From Acidobacteriota bacterium (GTDB lineage Bacteria > Acidobacteriota > Vicinamibacteria > Vicinamibacterales > UBA2999), in NCBI GenBank assembly GCA_016213695.1, contig JACQZV010000048.1, positions 1 through 47,687 on the forward strand: a stretch of 47,687 nt of DNA. The letters run 5' to 3'. The notes under the pieces were generated by a model that did not search any database, had not been told where the DNA came from, and was given only the letters and a program-made list of their open reading frames with translations. Positions 7,797 to 16,421 of the stretch are shown here, one piece after another. The stretch's first letter is position 1. Each line of letters starts with the position of its first letter. Position numbers and translations under genes: made by a program.

Positions 7797-9748
7797 GCCA
7801 GCTGCATCCGCCGGCCGGCCGCCGCGCGGATGCGGCGGACAAGGGACGCGGTGTCGAGCCCGTGGTGCGCGAGCACCTCGTCGTTGGTGCCGCACTCGGG
7901 CAGCTCGGTCACCCCGAGCATCGTCACCACGACCGCGGGGTCGAGGCCCAGACCGGCGATCGCCGCCGCGATCATCTCACCTTGTCCGCCGCGCACGTAG
8001 TGATTGTCAAGCGTGACCACGACGCGCGTGCCGCCGATCGCCTCGCGCAACCAGCCGGCGTCGATGCGGTTCAGCCACGGCACGTTGATCAGCCGCACCC
8101 GCAGGCCGGTCGTCCGCTCGATCTCCTCGGCCGCGTGCCAGGCATTCGAGAGCATCCATGGCCCGTACCCGAAGACGACGACATCCTGGCCGTCGCGCAC
8201 CACCCAGCCGGTGCCCGGCGCCACCCGCTGCCCGGCCGGATAGGTGAACGGGACGGGCCACTTGACCGACACGAGCCGGAGATAGGCGCTCTCATCGGCG
8301 ACATGCACGAGGTACTCGAAGAGGGCGTGCACCTCGGCCTCCACGGACGGCTCGGCCATCAGCAGGCGTGGAATCGACGCGAGGGCGGCGATGTCGCGCA
8401 CCGACTGGTGCGAATGCCCAGGGCCACCGGGCAGCAGCCCGGCGAGCGAGCCCACGTAAATGACCTTCGAGGCTTCGCTGCACTGGTTGTAAATCTGTTC
8501 GTTGGGGCGCGCGGAGAGAAAGCACGCAAAGGAATGGACGACCGGCAGCACGCCGCGCCGGGCCATGCCGCAGGCCGTCGACACCATGTCCTGCTCCGCA
8601 ATGCCGCACTCGATGAACCGGTCCGGATACGCGGCGGCGAACGGGACGAGGCCACAGTCCTTGACGAGATCGGCGTCGAGCACCGCGAGATCGGGGCGCC
8701 GCCCGCCCTGCGCGACCAGGGCGTCGCGGTAGGCGGCAATCAGGTTGTCGCTCACCCGCGGCTCGCGCCGCTCCGGACGCCGTCCCGTCGTCGTCGCGAG
8801 CGCGCCGAGCCCCGCGTCGGCGACCAGCCGCGCCGCGCGGGCGAGCAGTTCCGCCGACGCGCGCGCGTACTCGTCTTCAGTCGGCGCGCCCGAGTGGTAG
8901 GCGTACAGCTCGCCGGGCTTCAGGGCCGGCGCCTCCATGAACGAGACGCCCTTCCCCTTGACGGTGTCGGCCACGAGCGCCTTCGGGCGGTCGGGCATCC
9001 CGTCGAAGCTGCGGAACGCCCGCTCGAGCGCGCCGACGTCATGACCGTCGCACCGGGCCGCGTGCCAGCCGAACGCGCGGAGCTTGGACTCAAGGTCACC
9101 GAGATCGCCGACCTCGGCGACCCACGTGTCCGACTGGACCTTGTTGTGGTCGACGATGGCCACGATCTCGCCCAACCCGGCGCGCGCGGCGGAGGCGAGC
9201 GACTCCCAGAACTGCCCTTCCTGCAGCTCGCCGTCGCCGGTGAGCACGAAGATCCGGCGGGGACGGCCGGCGAGCCGGTTGGCGAGCGCCATGCCCTTGG
9301 CCTTGGAGATGCCCATGCCGAGAGAACCCGTGTTCGCCTGAATGTAGGGCGTCTCGACGTGCGGGTGGCCCGGCAGGCCGTGCAGCCGGCGCAGGTTGTC
9401 CAGCTTCTCCTCGGGCAGCAGGCCGAGGCCGGCGAGCACGGCATAGAGCGCGGGCGCGTCGTGCCCCTTGGACGAAAAGAAGATGTCGCACGCGCCGGGA
9501 CCCTTCGCGAGGTCGCGAAGCTCGTTGAGGAACAGCCAGCTCATGATCTCGAGCGAGCTGAAGCTCGTGCCGATGTGGCCCGACCAGGCGCGCGCGATCA
9601 TATAGAGCACGTTGATCCGCGCCAGAGCCGCAAACGCCTCCGCGGTCGCGCGCGCCGGCAGCCCGGCATCCAGCAGGCGCCGGAACTCCCTCACGGGAAC
9701 GGACACGAGTTCGTCGCTGGCTACCTGATCGAGTTGCTGTTCGCCCAT
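7793..9748 (-). CDS. transketolase (both halves in one chain), operon-specific copy
   Basis: 651 residues from ATG 9748. The N-terminal half has the thiamine-diphosphate site: a GHIG histidine near 58, GHPH near 127-130, and the GDGELQEG motif (171-178) closing with an Asn near 202. The second half begins near residue 345 and has FIECGIAEQDM, which supplies the conserved glutamate that activates the cofactor, then a C-terminal domain. Length matches ordinary transketolases. It moves two-carbon ketol units between sugar phosphates. Lying inside a glycan operon between an HAD phosphatase and a CMP-sugar synthase, it is unlikely to be the housekeeping copy. It probably helps make an unusual sugar, by chain lengthening or as a side branch. 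It overlaps the preceding gene by 28 bases. Confidence 0.92.
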   Translation of the reverse strand: MGEQQLDQVASDELVSVPVREFRRLLDAGLPARATAEAFAALARINVLYMIARAWSGHIGTSFSSLEIMSWLFLNELRDLAKGPGACDIFFSSKGHDAPALYAVLAGLGLLPEEKLDNLRRLHGLPGHPHVETPYIQANTGSLGMGISKAKGMALANRLAGRPRRIFVLTGDGELQEGQFWESLASAARAGLGEIVAIVDHNKVQSDTWVAEVGDLGDLESKLRAFGWHAARCDGHDVGALERAFRSFDGMPDRPKALVADTVKGKGVSFMEAPALKPGELYAYHSGAPTEDEYARASAELLARAARLVADAGLGALATTTGRRPERREPRVSDNLIAAYRDALVAQGGRRPDLAVLDADLVKDCGLVPFAAAYPDRFIECGIAEQDMVSTACGMARRGVLPVVHSFACFLSARPNEQIYNQCSEASKVIYVGSLAGLLPGGPGHSHQSVRDIAALASIPRLLMAEPSVEAEVHALFEYLVHVADESAYLRLVSVKWPVPFTYPAGQRVAPGTGWVVRDGQDVVVFGYGPWMLSNAWHAAEEIERTTGLRVRLINVPWLNRIDAGWLREAIGGTRVVVTLDNHYVRGGQGEMIAAAIAGLGLDPAVVVTMLGVTELPECGTNDEVLAHHGLDTASLVRRIRAAAGRRMQLA

Positions 9749-10494
9749 TGCGCCTCGTATGGAACCCTGGACACCTGCGGGAGCGCCGCCTCGCCGTCGG
9801 CGATCAGGCGCTCGGCCACGATCCAGTCGAATCGATCGTTGATGTCGAATCCTTCGTAGCCGTCGGTGAAGAACGGCACGAGCACGTCGCCGGCAATCGT
9901 CCGCTGCTCGAAGACGACGCGCGTCCAGGCCATCTCGAGCGACGCGTTCTGGACGTACACGGGCGGCAGCGCCTGATACGGCGTGCTGTGCCACGGTTGC
10001 CCGGCCGGCGCCCCGGGCAGCAGGGGCGACATGCGGTCGCCGTCGACCACCCACATCTTGCCCGGGTGCTGGCCGCACGGCTCGACGGCGCGCAGCGAGT
10101 CGACGCCGTCCTGCGCCAGAAAACGCGCCCACGCGCGCCGAATCGTGCCCGCCGTGCGGAACGGGCTCGTCGGACGCAGCAGGGCAAAGGCGTCCCAGGT
10201 GCGTCCGTGCCGCCGGAGCTCGGCCAGCGTGTACTCGACCCACTCGATGTCGGGTGACCGGTCGCCGGCAAACGGCGCCGGCCGCAGAAACGGCACCTCG
10301 GCTCCATAGTGCCGCGCGATCGCTGCCGTCTCGTCAGCGTCGGTCGACGCGATGACCGCGTCGAACACCCCGCTCTCGAGCGCCGCGGCAATCGTATACG
10401 CAATCACGGGATGGGCGCCCAGCCGGCGGACGTTCTTGCCCGGCACCCGTTTGGAACCCTGTCGTGCGGGAATCAGCGCAACGGCAGCGGGCAT
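9721..10494 (-). CDS. CMP-nonulosonate cytidylyltransferase-like protein (NeuA/PtmB/PseF family), copy 1
   Basis: 257 residues. ATG 10494 shares one base with the aldehyde dehydrogenase stop (TGATG). The signature ALIPARQGSKRVPGKN (residues ~6-21) is the CTP-binding loop of CMP-acylneuraminate and CMP-Kdo synthetases. ASTDADETAAIA and LLRPTSPFR follow in the family's usual order, and a DINDRFDW segment supplies acidic metal ligands. It should activate a nonulosonic or similar acidic ketose with CTP. It is grouped with NeuB, an SDR, aldehyde dehydrogenase and transketolase, and is clearly diverged from the two other cytidylyltransferases in the window, which resemble each other more closely. 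It may therefore act on a different sugar. Confidence 0.87.
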   Translation of the reverse strand: MPAAVALIPARQGSKRVPGKNVRRLGAHPVIAYTIAAALESGVFDAVIASTDADETAAIARHYGAEVPFLRPAPFAGDRSPDIEWVEYTLAELRRHGRTWDAFALLRPTSPFRTAGTIRRAWARFLAQDGVDSLRAVEPCGQHPGKMWVVDGDRMSPLLPGAPAGQPWHSTPYQALPPVYVQNASLEMAWTRVVFEQRTIAGDVLVPFFTDGYEGFDINDRFDWIVAERLIADGEAALPQVSRVPYEAQWANSNSIR

Positions 10495-11966
10495 CACACC
10501 TGACGGGGATTGTGGTTGATGTAGACGGTTTTCAGGTCCGAGTACACGTCCAGCGCCTCGGTACCGGCTTCGCGCCAGCCGTTGCCCGACTGCCGGAGGC
10601 CGCCGAACGGCATGTGCGGCTCGCTCCCGTACGTGCCGCCGTTGACGACGGCCACTCCCGCCTGGATCCGTCCGACGAACGCCATCGCGCGATGCAGGCT
10701 CTGCGTGTGAATCGACGCCGTCAGCCCGAACGGCGAGTCGTTGGCCAGCGCGACGGCCTCCTCGAAATCCCGGACGCGATAGAGGGACGTGATCGGCCCG
10801 AAGAGCTCCGTCCGGGTCATCTCGTCGGTACGGCCGACGTGCTCGACGATTGTCGGCGCCACGAAATATCCGCCGCCCCAGGCGCCGCCGGTCAGCCGGT
10901 GGCCTCCGGTGAGCACCACGGCGCCGGCCGCCCGGGCGCGCTCGACCGAGGCGAGCATGTTCTGCATCTGGCCCTCGTTGATCACGGGGCCGTAGTCGTC
11001 TCCGTCGCCTGTACCGACCTTCAGCTTCTGCGTCGCGTCGACCAGCATCTGCCTGAAGGCGTCGTAGACCGCATCGAACACGATGATCCGGCTGCCGGCC
11101 GCGCACCGCTGCCCTGCATTGGAGAACGCCGATCCGAGCGTCCATGTCACCGCGTTCTCCAGATCCGCATCGTCGCAGACGATGAGCGGGTTCTTGCCGC
11201 CGAGCTCGAGGCAGGTTTTCGCGAGCCGCCGGCCGGCCGTTTCCGCGATCCAGCGGCCCACCTCGCAGGATCCCGTGAAGCTCACGACGGCGACATCCGG
11301 GTGCTCGACGAGCGGCGCGCCCGCTTCCTCGCCGAATCCGTGCAGCGTCGCGTACACGCCGTCGGGCACGCCGGCTTCGCGCGCCAGCACGCCGAACGCC
11401 CAGGCGGAGAGCGGCGTGTCCTCGGCCGCCTTGAGGATGGCGGCATTGCCGCACAGCAGCGCCGGAAACGCCTTCCATGCGACGTTGGCGATGGGCGTAT
11501 TGGCCGCGATGATGAGGCCCGCCACGCCGAGCGGCTGCCGCACGACCAGCGCCGACTTGTTCGGCACGGCGCTCGTCGTCGTCCGGCCGTAGAAGCGCCG
11601 CCCCTCGCCGGCGACGAAAAAGCCCATCTCGATCGCCGCATCCGTTTCGCCGAGGGCATCTTTCCGCGACTTGCCGGTTTCCCTGGCGACGAGATCCGCG
11701 ATGGCCGTACGATGGTCCCGCATGAGCAGCGCGATCTGCCGGAGCACGTCACCCCGCTTGACGACCGTCGTGGCGCCCCAGCCGGGCTGGGCCGCGAGGG
11801 CCGCGCCCACGGCCCGGCGCACGTCGGCCGCCGAGGACCGTGCGACCTCGCACAGGACCTGGCCGGTGGCGGGATCGACTTTCGGGAACGTGCGGCCGTC
11901 GGCCGCCGCACACTCCTGGCCACCGACCTGATTCAGGACGATCGGCGGCATGCTGCCGAGGTTCAC
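10494..11966 (-). CDS. NAD(P)-dependent aldehyde dehydrogenase
   Basis: 490 residues from GTG 11966, which gives a GTGA overlap with the SDR stop. GTG 11969 (nine bases from GGAGG at 11979-11983) and ATG 11951 are in-frame alternatives. The fold is complete: the substrate and cofactor segment AANTPIANVAWKAFPALLCGN, the FTGSCEVG turn, the general-base Glu in LELGGKNP (~254), the catalytic Cys in NAGQRC (~288) and a C-terminal FGG loop. Family members oxidise aldehydes to carboxylic acids. Placement between an SDR and a CMP-sugar synthase suggests it oxidises an aldehyde carried by a sugar intermediate, so the final sugar could carry an extra carboxylate. The substrate itself is not known, and semialdehyde detoxification is possible. 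Confidence 0.9.
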   Translation of the reverse strand: MNLGSMPPIVLNQVGGQECAAADGRTFPKVDPATGQVLCEVARSSAADVRRAVGAALAAQPGWGATTVVKRGDVLRQIALLMRDHRTAIADLVARETGKSRKDALGETDAAIEMGFFVAGEGRRFYGRTTTSAVPNKSALVVRQPLGVAGLIIAANTPIANVAWKAFPALLCGNAAILKAAEDTPLSAWAFGVLAREAGVPDGVYATLHGFGEEAGAPLVEHPDVAVVSFTGSCEVGRWIAETAGRRLAKTCLELGGKNPLIVCDDADLENAVTWTLGSAFSNAGQRCAAGSRIIVFDAVYDAFRQMLVDATQKLKVGTGDGDDYGPVINEGQMQNMLASVERARAAGAVVLTGGHRLTGGAWGGGYFVAPTIVEHVGRTDEMTRTELFGPITSLYRVRDFEEAVALANDSPFGLTASIHTQSLHRAMAFVGRIQAGVAVVNGGTYGSEPHMPFGGLRQSGNGWREAGTEALDVYSDLKTVYINHNPRQV

Positions 11967-12775
11967 CACGCGGTGAATCCTCCGTCCACGCGCAGCTCGT
12001 GTCCGGTGACGTACGCCGACGCCGCTGACGCGAGAAAGACGAGCGGCCCCCTGAGATCCTCCGGACGGGCCATGCGGCCGAGCGGCACGCGGGCGGCATA
12101 CTTCGCCCGGAACTGGTCGTCCTGCCCGGCCAGCACGCCGCCGGGGGACAGCGTGTTGACGCGCACGCCACGGGGGCCCCACAGGGTGGAGAAATACTTG
12201 GTCAGGTTGACGACTGCGGCCTTCGACGCGCCGTACGCCGGCGACTTCAGGAACGGCAGATCGCCCGGGAGATGGTCGTAGAAGCGCTGATCGGGCGACA
12301 CCGACGCGTAGAGAGAGCCGATGTTGATAATCGACCCGCCCCCGCCGGCCGCCATCCGGCCGCCGACAAGCTGCGTGACCTGGAAGGTCCCCAGGAGATT
12401 GACGTCCACCATCCGGCGAAACTGTTCGATCGGCAGATCGTCGATGCGCGACCGATTACCGCCCGAATCGGGCGGCTGATCGACGCCCGCGTTGATGACG
12501 AGCACGGCCGGCTCGCCCATCACGCGCACGACCTCGTCGAGGGCGCGGGCGATCGACGCCCGCTCGGTGACATCGCAGTCGACGCGCCGCACGCGGTCGC
12601 CTGCGCGCGCCACCAGCGTCGCCCAGGCTTCCGACGAGGCGGCGGCCGCCAGATCCAGCGCGGCCACGACGGCACCGGCGTCGATCAGGGCCTCGGCCCA
12701 GACGGGACCGAGCTTGCCGGCAGCGCCGGTGACGACGGCGATCCGGCCGTCGAGGCGATAGAGCGCGCTGCTCAC
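11963..12775 (-). CDS. short-chain dehydrogenase/reductase, PtmA-like by context
   Basis: 270 residues starting at GTG within a GTGA overlap. The cofactor motif TGAAGKLG lies at residues 16-23, NAGV at ~96-98, and the catalytic set is Ser154, Tyr181 and Lys185 (YGASK). The C-terminus ends in DGGFTAW, normal for classical SDRs. These enzymes reduce ketones or oxidise alcohols using NAD(P)H. In flagellar glycan clusters such as the Campylobacter ptm locus, an SDR (PtmA) sits beside a cytidylyltransferase and NeuB-family genes, as here. A role in making or tailoring the acidic sugar is therefore likely, but the substrate is inferred only from context. Confidence 0.9.
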   Translation of the reverse strand: MSSALYRLDGRIAVVTGAAGKLGPVWAEALIDAGAVVAALDLAAAASSEAWATLVARAGDRVRRVDCDVTERASIARALDEVVRVMGEPAVLVINAGVDQPPDSGGNRSRIDDLPIEQFRRMVDVNLLGTFQVTQLVGGRMAAGGGGSIINIGSLYASVSPDQRFYDHLPGDLPFLKSPAYGASKAAVVNLTKYFSTLWGPRGVRVNTLSPGGVLAGQDDQFRAKYAARVPLGRMARPEDLRGPLVFLASAASAYVTGHELRVDGGFTAW

Positions 12776-13851
12776 GAACGCGCGAGCTCGGCGCTCGGCT
12801 TCCTGCTCAGCATCTCCTCAGACAGGAAGTCGTCCGCGTGCAGAGCCTTGAGCGTCGCGCGCCCGATGACCGCGTCCAGTTCGTAGGGTGGGATGCCGCC
12901 GCCGGGCGATTTCAGGACGATGTCATCCGCGGTGAGGACGTGCCCCGCGGGCAGGTCGCGCGCCACGACCAGGCTCTTGCCCATCTTCAGAATCGGTGCC
13001 TTTTCGCTGTCGTAGATCTTCTTGACCCCGTCGCCGAGCGCCTTGTGCGTGCGTTCGAGGTCGCGGACCATCTTGCGCAGCCCCACCGGCTCGAGCGAAA
13101 ACGCATGGTCGGTCCCCTTCATGGCGCGATTCAGCGTGAAGTGCTTCTCGACGATCCGCGCCCCGAGCACGTACGCCGCCACCGGCATCGCGATGCCGTT
13201 GTCGTGCCCGGAATAGCCGATCACCGCCGCGGGAAAGTGCGTGCGGTACTGCTCAATCACCCTGAGGTCCAGCTCTTCGAACGCCGCCGGATACCCGGCC
13301 GTACACTGGAGGATTCCGAACTGCGGGTTGATCGGCATGATCGCGTCGTAGGCCCGGCGGACGTCGTCCAGGAGGGCGCCGCCGGTCGAGACGATGACGG
13401 GCTTGCCGAACCCGGCCACGTATTTCAGGAGGGGAAGGCTCCTGACGTCGCCCGAGGCGATCTTGAACGCCGGCATGTCGAGCGCCGCGAGGAAATCGGC
13501 GCTCGCGGCGTCGAACGCCGTGGCGAAGAAGTCGATGCCGAGGTCGCGCGCCTCGCGCTGCAGCTCCTGGTACTCCTTCAGGCCAAACTCGAGGAACTCG
13601 CGGTGCTCGCCGTAGGTGGCGCCGAAGCTGTTCTCGTTGTCGTACGGCTTGTTGAACGCCGCCCGGGTGTACAGACCGCGGTTGTCGCGCTTCTGCAGCT
13701 TGACCGCGTGCGCGCCGGCGAGCTTGGCCTCCCGGAAGAGCTCGCGCGCCTTGTGCAGGCTGCCCTGGTGGTTGTGCCCGATCTCCGCGATGACGTAGCA
13801 CGGGGTCTCGTCACCGATGCCGTGCTGTCCAATCCGCATCGTCCCTGCCAC
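12772..13851 (-). CDS. NeuB-family nonulosonic acid synthase, copy 1
   Basis: 359 residues from GTG 13851, preceded at six bases by AGGAG (13858-13862), one of the few clear ribosome sites in the operon. Residues ~15-280 form the TIM-barrel synthase with EIGHNHQG (metal and PEP site), KLQKRD, FKIASGD, STGGA, and EKHFTLNR near the barrel end. Residues ~285-350 are the C-terminal SAF (antifreeze-like) domain. The enzyme condenses phosphoenolpyruvate with an aldose, usually an N-acyl-mannosamine derivative, to make a nine-carbon 2-keto-3-deoxy acid. With the adjacent SDR, aldehyde dehydrogenase, cytidylyltransferase and transketolase it forms the first activated-sugar set. The aldose substrate may be unusual. 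Confidence 0.93.
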   Translation of the reverse strand: MAGTMRIGQHGIGDETPCYVIAEIGHNHQGSLHKARELFREAKLAGAHAVKLQKRDNRGLYTRAAFNKPYDNENSFGATYGEHREFLEFGLKEYQELQREARDLGIDFFATAFDAASADFLAALDMPAFKIASGDVRSLPLLKYVAGFGKPVIVSTGGALLDDVRRAYDAIMPINPQFGILQCTAGYPAAFEELDLRVIEQYRTHFPAAVIGYSGHDNGIAMPVAAYVLGARIVEKHFTLNRAMKGTDHAFSLEPVGLRKMVRDLERTHKALGDGVKKIYDSEKAPILKMGKSLVVARDLPAGHVLTADDIVLKSPGGGIPPYELDAVIGRATLKALHADDFLSEEMLSRKPSAELARS

Positions 13852-13857
13852 TGCGTG

Positions 13858-13862
13858 CTCCT
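13858..13862 (-). promoter_or_regulatory. ribosome binding site AGGAG for the NeuB copy 1 gene
   Basis: AGGAG lies six bases before the GTG at 13851. It supports the GTG over the ATG four codons later. Most genes in this operon are coupled to the previous stop and show no such clear site. Confidence 0.7.
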
Positions 13863-13866
13863 GTGT

Positions 13867-14796
13867 CTAACTCCGGACGACCGGTCGAAGCTGCGCGACC
13901 AGCTGGTCCCATCCGTATTCCGTGTGCGCGATCGTCCGCGCCGCCTGGCCGATGCGGCGCGTCTCGTCCGTGTCCGGCAGACGATCGCAGCGGTTCACGT
14001 CGATGACGTTCTGCATGTGCACGAGCCCGGCTGGCGAATGTTCGTCCAGGTTGGTGATAACCGCGCACCCGCATTCCATGGCCGCGTTCACCGTTGTATT
14101 GTTGGCGCGATATCCCTTCTCAAAAAACGCGGCGAGAAACGTACAGTCCATGAGGTGGTTGTACACCGCCGTGTCGGACAGGTACCCCATGAAATAGACG
14201 TGCCCGCCGAACAGCGCCTGCAGCTCCTCGAACCGCACGACGAACGACCCGTCAAAGCTCGTGTTCTCGTGAAGCGCCGTCGAGACGTAAATCGAGTAGC
14301 TCCGCCCGGTCGCGTCGAGCAGGTCGCGCAGGCGCCGGTACAGCGGCACCCGAATCTTGTGCGCCATCCCGAACGTGAACACCGACATGTCGGTCCGCTG
14401 AAACCGCTGCGGGTTCAGAATGGTGCCCGGGCAGAACAGCTCCTGCGCGTCGGCGTGAAGCGGACGCAGCTGGTGAAAGAGCTCGCTGTTGCCGCAGTAG
14501 ACCCGGGCCGCCGACGCCACCAGCCGCTTCTCGACGTCGGTCCCGTCGAACGCGTGCAGGAACAGCTCGAACTGCCCCGTGTGTGCGGCGCTCCAGACGA
14601 CGAGATCGGCGATGTCGGGCGGGGAGAACTCCGACAGCTTCAGCGACAGCAGCGGCCGCCGGTAGCTGCCCAGCTCGACGGCCTTGAGACCAACCACCGG
14701 AACGCCGAGATGCTTCGCCAGAATCGCATTGAACTTGGCGATCCCGCAGGTCCACGGATTCAGGTGATATCCAGCTATGCAATCAATCATCAGCAC
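13867..14796 (-). CDS. putative GT-B glycosyltransferase of a nonulosonate cluster
   Basis: 309 residues from GTG 14796 (ATG 14790 is an alternative two codons in). I recognise no named family with certainty. The C-terminal half looks like a GT-B nucleotide-sugar site: YFMGYLSDTAVYNHLMDC, then FFEKGYRANNTTVNAAMECG, where the repeated Asn and Glu side chains could bind a donor. The first half has IAKFNAILAKHLGVP, similar to an acceptor-side Rossmann fold. The protein has no membrane segment. It follows the longest intergenic gap in the operon and precedes NeuB, so it may transfer the sugar made by the following genes. A different enzyme of the same fold is possible. Confidence 0.6.
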   Translation of the reverse strand: MLMIDCIAGYHLNPWTCGIAKFNAILAKHLGVPVVGLKAVELGSYRRPLLSLKLSEFSPPDIADLVVWSAAHTGQFELFLHAFDGTDVEKRLVASAARVYCGNSELFHQLRPLHADAQELFCPGTILNPQRFQRTDMSVFTFGMAHKIRVPLYRRLRDLLDATGRSYSIYVSTALHENTSFDGSFVVRFEELQALFGGHVYFMGYLSDTAVYNHLMDCTFLAAFFEKGYRANNTTVNAAMECGCAVITNLDEHSPAGLVHMQNVIDVNRCDRLPDTDETRRIGQAARTIAHTEYGWDQLVAQLRPVVRS

Positions 14797-14877
14797 CAGG
14801 ATTGTCGGGTCGGAAAAACCATTGTATCCCAGCCTCGCGCGAGTCCAGACACCCCCAACGTCTTGATTCCATACAGG
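14797..14877 (-). promoter_or_regulatory. 81-base intergenic gap with a possible internal promoter
   Basis: This is the only gap above 20 bases in the 39-gene run and one of the least GC-rich short stretches. Reading on the - strand it contains TACAAT (plus-strand 14821-14826) preceded by GA, followed 24 bases later by the GTG start. The TACAAT box is close to a sigma-70 -10 element. No good -35 hexamer sits at the right spacing, and there is no clear ribosome site. I see no hairpin or terminator. Confidence 0.3.
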
Positions 14878-16011
14878 TTAGGAACCGATCGCCGGTGGCC
14901 GAGCCATGGCCCGGGCGCTGCGGAAGACGTCGGCGACTGTCTCGACCTGAGCCTCGGTCAGCTCCGGGAACATCGGCAGCGAGAGCACCTCGCGGGCGAG
15001 CGCCTCGGCAACGGGAAAGTCGCCCGCGTGATACCCCAGGTCGCGGTACGCCGGCTGGAGGTGAATCGGCGTCGGATAGTGCACCCGCGTCTCGATGCCC
15101 GCCTCGGTCAGCCGCGCCGTCCACGCGTCGCGCTGCGCGACCCGCACGACATACACGGTGTCGACGTGCCGGGCATCAGGGCGCTCCGGCGGCACGACCG
15201 CACCGGTGCCGTCGAGGCACCGACGATAGACGGCGGCCCGGCTGCGGCGCGCCTCGATCCAGCGCTCGAGGTGGCGCAGCTTCACGCCGAGGACCGCGCC
15301 CTGCAGGCCATCCATCCGGTAATTGAAGCCGCGCATCGCGTGTTCGTACCGCGCGTGCTCGCCCCAGCTGCGACGCGCGCGCATCGCGTCGGCCAGACCG
15401 GGATCGCTCGTGACCGCGGCGCCGCCTTCGCCGAACGCCCCGAGGTTCTTGCCCGGATAGAAACTGAAACACGCGACGTCGCCGATCGAGCCGCACCGGC
15501 GCCCGCGGTAGTCCGCCCCGTGCGCCTGACAGGCGTCCTCGATGACCTTCAGGCGATGACGCCGGGCGATGTCGAGGAGCGGATCCATGTCCGCCGCCTG
15601 TCCGTACAGGTGAACCGGCATGATCGCCTTCGTCCGCGGAGTAATGGCTGCCTCGACCCGCGCCGGATCCATCGTGTAGTAGACGGGATCGACATCCACG
15701 AACACGGGTCTCGCGCCGGCGTACTCGATGGCCGCCGCGGTAGCCACGAACGTGAACGGGACGGTAATCACTTCATCGCCGGGTCCGACGCCGCACGCCA
15801 GCAGCGCCAGATGGAGCGCGCTCGTGCCCGAACTGGTGCCCACCGCGTGCGCGGTGTCGCAGTAGCGCGCGAAGTCCTGTTCGAAGGCGGCCACGGCCGG
15901 GCCGAGCACGAACTGTGAGCTCTCGATCACCTGCCGGACGGCCGCGTCGATGTCCTGCGCGAGCGTGTCGTACTGCGCCTTGAGATTCGAATAGGGAATC
16001 ATGCCAGTCAC
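14878..16011 (-). CDS. DegT/DnrJ/EryC1/StrS-type PLP-dependent sugar aminotransferase
   Basis: 377 residues from GTG within a GTGA overlap. The fold-type I transferase core is complete: GTSSGTSALHLALLACG near 58-74 (cofactor phosphate contacts), TVPFTFVATAAAI, VEDACQAHGA (aspartate that pairs with the PLP nitrogen) and FSFYPGKNLGAFGEGG, in which the lysine forms the Schiff base. The C-terminus has the R-V-H-Y-P-T-P-I-H-L run common in sugar aminotransferases. It converts a 3- or 4-keto nucleotide sugar to the amino sugar, using glutamate. It would supply an amino group for legionaminic- or bacillosamine-like precursors. A candidate partner dehydratase is the epimerase-family protein at 20187-21323, but this is only an inference. 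Confidence 0.93.
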   Translation of the reverse strand: MTGMIPYSNLKAQYDTLAQDIDAAVRQVIESSQFVLGPAVAAFEQDFARYCDTAHAVGTSSGTSALHLALLACGVGPGDEVITVPFTFVATAAAIEYAGARPVFVDVDPVYYTMDPARVEAAITPRTKAIMPVHLYGQAADMDPLLDIARRHRLKVIEDACQAHGADYRGRRCGSIGDVACFSFYPGKNLGAFGEGGAAVTSDPGLADAMRARRSWGEHARYEHAMRGFNYRMDGLQGAVLGVKLRHLERWIEARRSRAAVYRRCLDGTGAVVPPERPDARHVDTVYVVRVAQRDAWTARLTEAGIETRVHYPTPIHLQPAYRDLGYHAGDFPVAEALAREVLSLPMFPELTEAQVETVADVFRSARAMARPPAIGS

Positions 16012-16421
16012 CGGGCCGAACGGAGGTACTCGACGACGTCGTCGGCCCGGCGGGCCGCCGCCAGTTCAACGAGGCGCGCGGTCAGCCGCCCGTCGCGCTG
16101 CGCGCCGTTGGCCTCGAGCAGACGGACGATCTCGAGTTCGCCGCTCATGACGGCCGCCTCGAGCGGCGTGAGCATCAGGTCCTCGTCCGTGCGGATGAGG
16201 CCGCGCCGGACGCTGTAGACGCCGTTCGGATCGGCGCCGCGGCGGATCCGCTCGACCACCGGCGCCGCACGTCCGATCCCCGCCGCTTCCGCAAGATTGA
16301 AGCGCGGATCCGGCTGTGCGAGCCAGCCGAGCGACGCGCGCTCGGACACGACAATCGCCGCAAGCAGCGCGAGGCCCGCGACCACAGGGGCCGCCAGCAC
16401 GACCGGACAGGCTCTCGGCAT
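16008..16421 (-). CDS. small secreted or membrane-anchored ankyrin-repeat protein
   Basis: 137 residues from ATG 16421, which shares one base with the preceding stop. The first ~30 residues are a signal or anchor: positively charged Arg, then a hydrophobic run VVLAAPVVAGLALLAAIVV. The remainder holds about two ankyrin units: GADPNGV, then TPLEAAVMSGELEIVRLLEANGAQ, then a shorter helix pair ending in YLRSAR. Ankyrin repeats mediate protein contacts. The gene sits between a polytopic membrane protein and an aminotransferase and is coupled on both sides, so it may help that membrane protein on the periplasmic face. No enzyme motif is visible and the partner is unknown. Confidence 0.8.
   Translation of the reverse strand: MPRACPVVLAAPVVAGLALLAAIVVSERASLGWLAQPDPRFNLAEAAGIGRAAPVVERIRRGADPNGVYSVRRGLIRTDEDLMLTPLEAAVMSGELEIVRLLEANGAQRDGRLTARLVELAAARRADDVVEYLRSAR

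Noticed and set aside
9748-10243. long N-terminal extension of transketolase (816-residue version)
   Set aside because: The extension overlaps the cytidylyltransferase in another frame and has no transketolase content. ATG 9748 gives the normal family length.
12838-15918. 1026-residue open frame on the + strand
   Set aside because: It is the antisense of NeuB, a glycosyltransferase and DegT. High GC leaves few stops, its composition is Arg/His/Ala-rich, and no domain is visible.
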